Origin: an uncultured Bacteroidota bacterium
GTDB taxonomy: Bacteria > Bacteroidota > Bacteroidia > UKL13-3
Length of the DNA: 21,949 nucleotides
Assembly (NCBI GenBank): GCA_903888395.1
Contig: CAISTO010000334.1
Coordinates: 1 to 21,949 of the forward strand
Direction: 5' to 3'
The notes beneath the pieces were generated by a model. It was not told where the DNA came from and searched no databases. It was given only the letters and a program-made list of their open reading frames with translations. This document shows positions 20,389 to 21,949 of this stretch, piece after piece; position 1 is the stretch's first letter, and every line of letters begins with the position of its first letter. Both the position numbers and the translations under genes were made by a program.

Positions 20389-21949
20389 CTAAAATCTTTT
20401 TCTCAAAAACACATTCACACTCATATTATACGGATACTGTTTCAACCAATTTTCATCATTTACTATATTGGTAATACTTGTTTTTATAATTGGCATTAAT
20501 CCAACTGAAACGCCAGGACTATTTAAGTTATAAGTAAACTGAGGTTGGAAACTAAAAAATAGCGTGTTTTTAAACGCGGGGAAATCATCTTTATTGGTAA
20601 CTTCATAAACACCAATATTATTGGTATTGATGATATAAGTATTTATTCCCGTTACAAACCCAATTCCTAATCCAGTTTGAAGTGCCAATTCAAACTTTTG
20701 ATTTTCTATGGCTTTATAAGTTATAAATAAAGGAATTTCGGTAAATGAATATTTTAAAGTGGTTGAATTAGTATTTCCGGTTGTAATGGTATCGTTAAAA
20801 TAAATTAAATTTTCTTCAAAATTACCCGTTGGATTTTTAGCTTTTTCTTTACTAAAATTCATGGTTTGTTTAAAGTTTGCAAGTATCAATCCCGAACTGA
20901 TGGTAAAGCGTTTTGTTAAATCGTAGCCAATTAAAAAACCACCAGTAATTTCCGACTCACTGTTTTCTGTTTTTTCTCTTAGTAGTTGGTTTGTTGTGCT
21001 ATTTTCTATGTCATTTCCTGCTCCATAACGCATATAACTATAACCCAAACCGGCATAAGCTATGATGGTTAATTTTTCTTTTTTAAGCGATGGTCCTGTA
21101 TAATTTTCATCACTTACTTGTTGTGCTAAAACATTTGTATTTTTTGGAGTTGTAACAATTTTTTCAGTTTTAGTTAAATTGGTGTTTTCTGCAACAGAAT
21201 CTTTATTGGGTTCAGGTACTGACTTTCCTGCTACAGTCAATGGATTTTCAGCCAAAGGAGGAACATTATTATTGGCAATTGGCTCTGGATTTTTATTTGC
21301 CAAAGGCAAACTAGCTGAATCAATTGATTTTGAAATAGTATTATTTGAAACTCCTTTTGTTTGGCCAAAAGGTAAAGTAGGCTCATCAGGTTTTATTTCT
21401 TGGCTTTTATCATTATAAATAGTGTTTGTTTTTTGCAAATTATTTCTTTTAACTTTTTCAGCAATTGTATTTTGAACAAAAAGATTATTTGGTTTATTTT
21501 TTAAATTTATTGCTTGATTTTCATTTTTGCTTCCTTTAACAAGCTCGGGATGACTAATTGCTAATTGCTTATTGCCCATTGCCTCCCGATTTATCGTGAG
21601 CTCATTCCCTTCTAACCAAACAAATGCTTTTGGATGACTTAAAGCGCCACTTCTTTTTGAATCGCTAACAAATTTATTAATAAATATTCCAGCAAAAACA
21701 CCAAATGTAAGCACCACAAAAGTCCATAAATAAATTAACTTTTTATTTAATTGAACCATAAATGGCAAGCGTTTTTCTATGGCTAACCAAATGCTTTCAT
21801 TGGGTTCATATTTGAGTGTATTTAATTTTGTAGCAAGCGTTTTTTCAAAATTATCGCTTGGTATATTTTGGGCAATATTTTCCCATAAGGCTTCATTTGG
21901 TTTAGCCTCAAAATTGTCAAATTGCTCTTTGAGCTTTTGTTCAAATTTA
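20389..21949 (-). CDS. Anti-sigma-like transmembrane protein fused to outer-membrane beta-barrel, 5' end outside the window
   Basis: The frame stays open to the right edge (first full codon at 21948), giving 519 residues with no start inside. A TTG at 21768 lies in mid-domain and is not the start. The N-terminus has two similar motifs, KPNEALWENIAQNIP (residues 16-30) and EPNESIWLAIEKRLP (48-62). This F-x-x-x-P-x-x-x-W-x-x-I pattern is what I associate with Bacteroidota anti-sigma or ECF-linked proteins. One membrane segment follows (about 71-91, YLWTFVVLTFGVFAGIFI), then a long Asn/Pro/Lys-rich linker and, from about residue 290, a beta-barrel of the OMP_b-brl type ending in the aromatic LRKRF. 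An ECF sigma gene would be expected just upstream, outside this window. Residues about 117-139 come from an intergenic-type repeat. Confidence 0.75.
   Translation of the reverse strand, partial: KFEQKLKEQFDNFEAKPNEALWENIAQNIPSDNFEKTLATKLNTLKYEPNESIWLAIEKRLPFMVQLNKKLIYLWTFVVLTFGVFAGIFINKFVSDSKRSGALSHPKAFVWLEGNELTINREAMGNKQLAISHPELVKGSKNENQAINLKNKPNNLFVQNTIAEKVKRNNLQKTNTIYNDKSQEIKPDEPTLPFGQTKGVSNNTISKSIDSASLPLANKNPEPIANNNVPPLAENPLTVAGKSVPEPNKDSVAENTNLTKTEKIVTTPKNTNVLAQQVSDENYTGPSLKKEKLTIIAYAGLGYSYMRYGAGNDIENSTTNQLLREKTENSESEITGGFLIGYDLTKRFTISSGLILANFKQTMNFSKEKAKNPTGNFEENLIYFNDTITTGNTNSTTLKYSFTEIPLFITYKAIENQKFELALQTGLGIGFVTGINTYIINTNNIGVYEVTNKDDFPAFKNTLFFSFQPQFTYNLNSPGVSVGLMPIIKTSITNIVNDENWLKQYPYNMSVNVFLRKRF
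21531..21600. repeat. Composite intergenic-type repeat inside a coding sequence
   Basis: Three repeat words lie side by side: TTCCTTTAACAAGCTCGGGA (21531-21550, resembling the common CTTCGACAAGCTCGGGATGAC repeat), TGACTAATTGCTAATTGCTT continuing to 21583 (same family as 5425-5450 and 7409-7434), and TCCCGATTTATCGTGAG (21584-21600). All sit in the linker of the beta-barrel gene and are translated in frame as INREAMGNKQLAISHPELVK. Confidence 0.6.

Noticed and set aside
21179..21418. Plus-strand frame opposite the beta-barrel gene linker
   Set aside because: It mirrors a low-complexity Asn/Pro/Lys linker of a gene with clear N- and C-terminal domains.

Overview
The window is a low-GC chromosomal segment from a member of the Bacteroidota, probably a flavobacterium-like lineage. 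The evidence is an FtsZ tail ending NNSFLHDNVD, a secreted M43 protease with a type IX secretion (T9SS) type A C-terminal domain, a DUF2279 protein, an ECF anti-sigma-like protein fused to a beta-barrel, and promoters resembling the Bacteroidota TTTG / TAnnTTTG pattern. I saw no tRNA, rRNA, CRISPR array or complete insertion sequence.

Layout. Bases 1-3084 hold the end of ftsZ, a DUF2279 membrane protein on the minus strand, an LPP20-like lipoprotein and aroC. The 3085-3576 gap carries a hairpin-rich MITE-like insertion with a 10-bp target duplication. Bases 3577-8679 hold the M43 metalloprotease, gpmI and an ACMSD-type decarboxylase, separated by repeat-laden spacers. Bases 8796-13908 hold a secreted TPR protein and then a run of four secreted beta-rich proteins: one lamin-tail/FN3-like and three Ig/PKD-like, two of them tandem paralogs. 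Bases 14002-16479 are lon on the minus strand. Bases 16745-18828 hold rplU-rpmA, an NlpC/P60 endopeptidase and a peroxiredoxin. Bases 18947-21949 hold mtaB and the 3'-complete part of an outer-membrane beta-barrel protein, both on the minus strand. Most transcription units end in clear hairpin plus U-tract terminators.

Most genes are housekeeping and only loosely related in function. The part most worth attention is 10550-13908. Its four exported proteins lack any recognisable T9SS sorting domain, yet all end in a similar short tail (a strand, a proline, a few small residues, then I-x-x-Y or I-x-x-N). They look like a multi-domain surface protein split into separate short subunits. Also notable are the MITE-like element, a dispersed intergenic repeat translated in frame inside the last gene, and promoter boxes that sit almost on the start codons of gpmI and mtaB.
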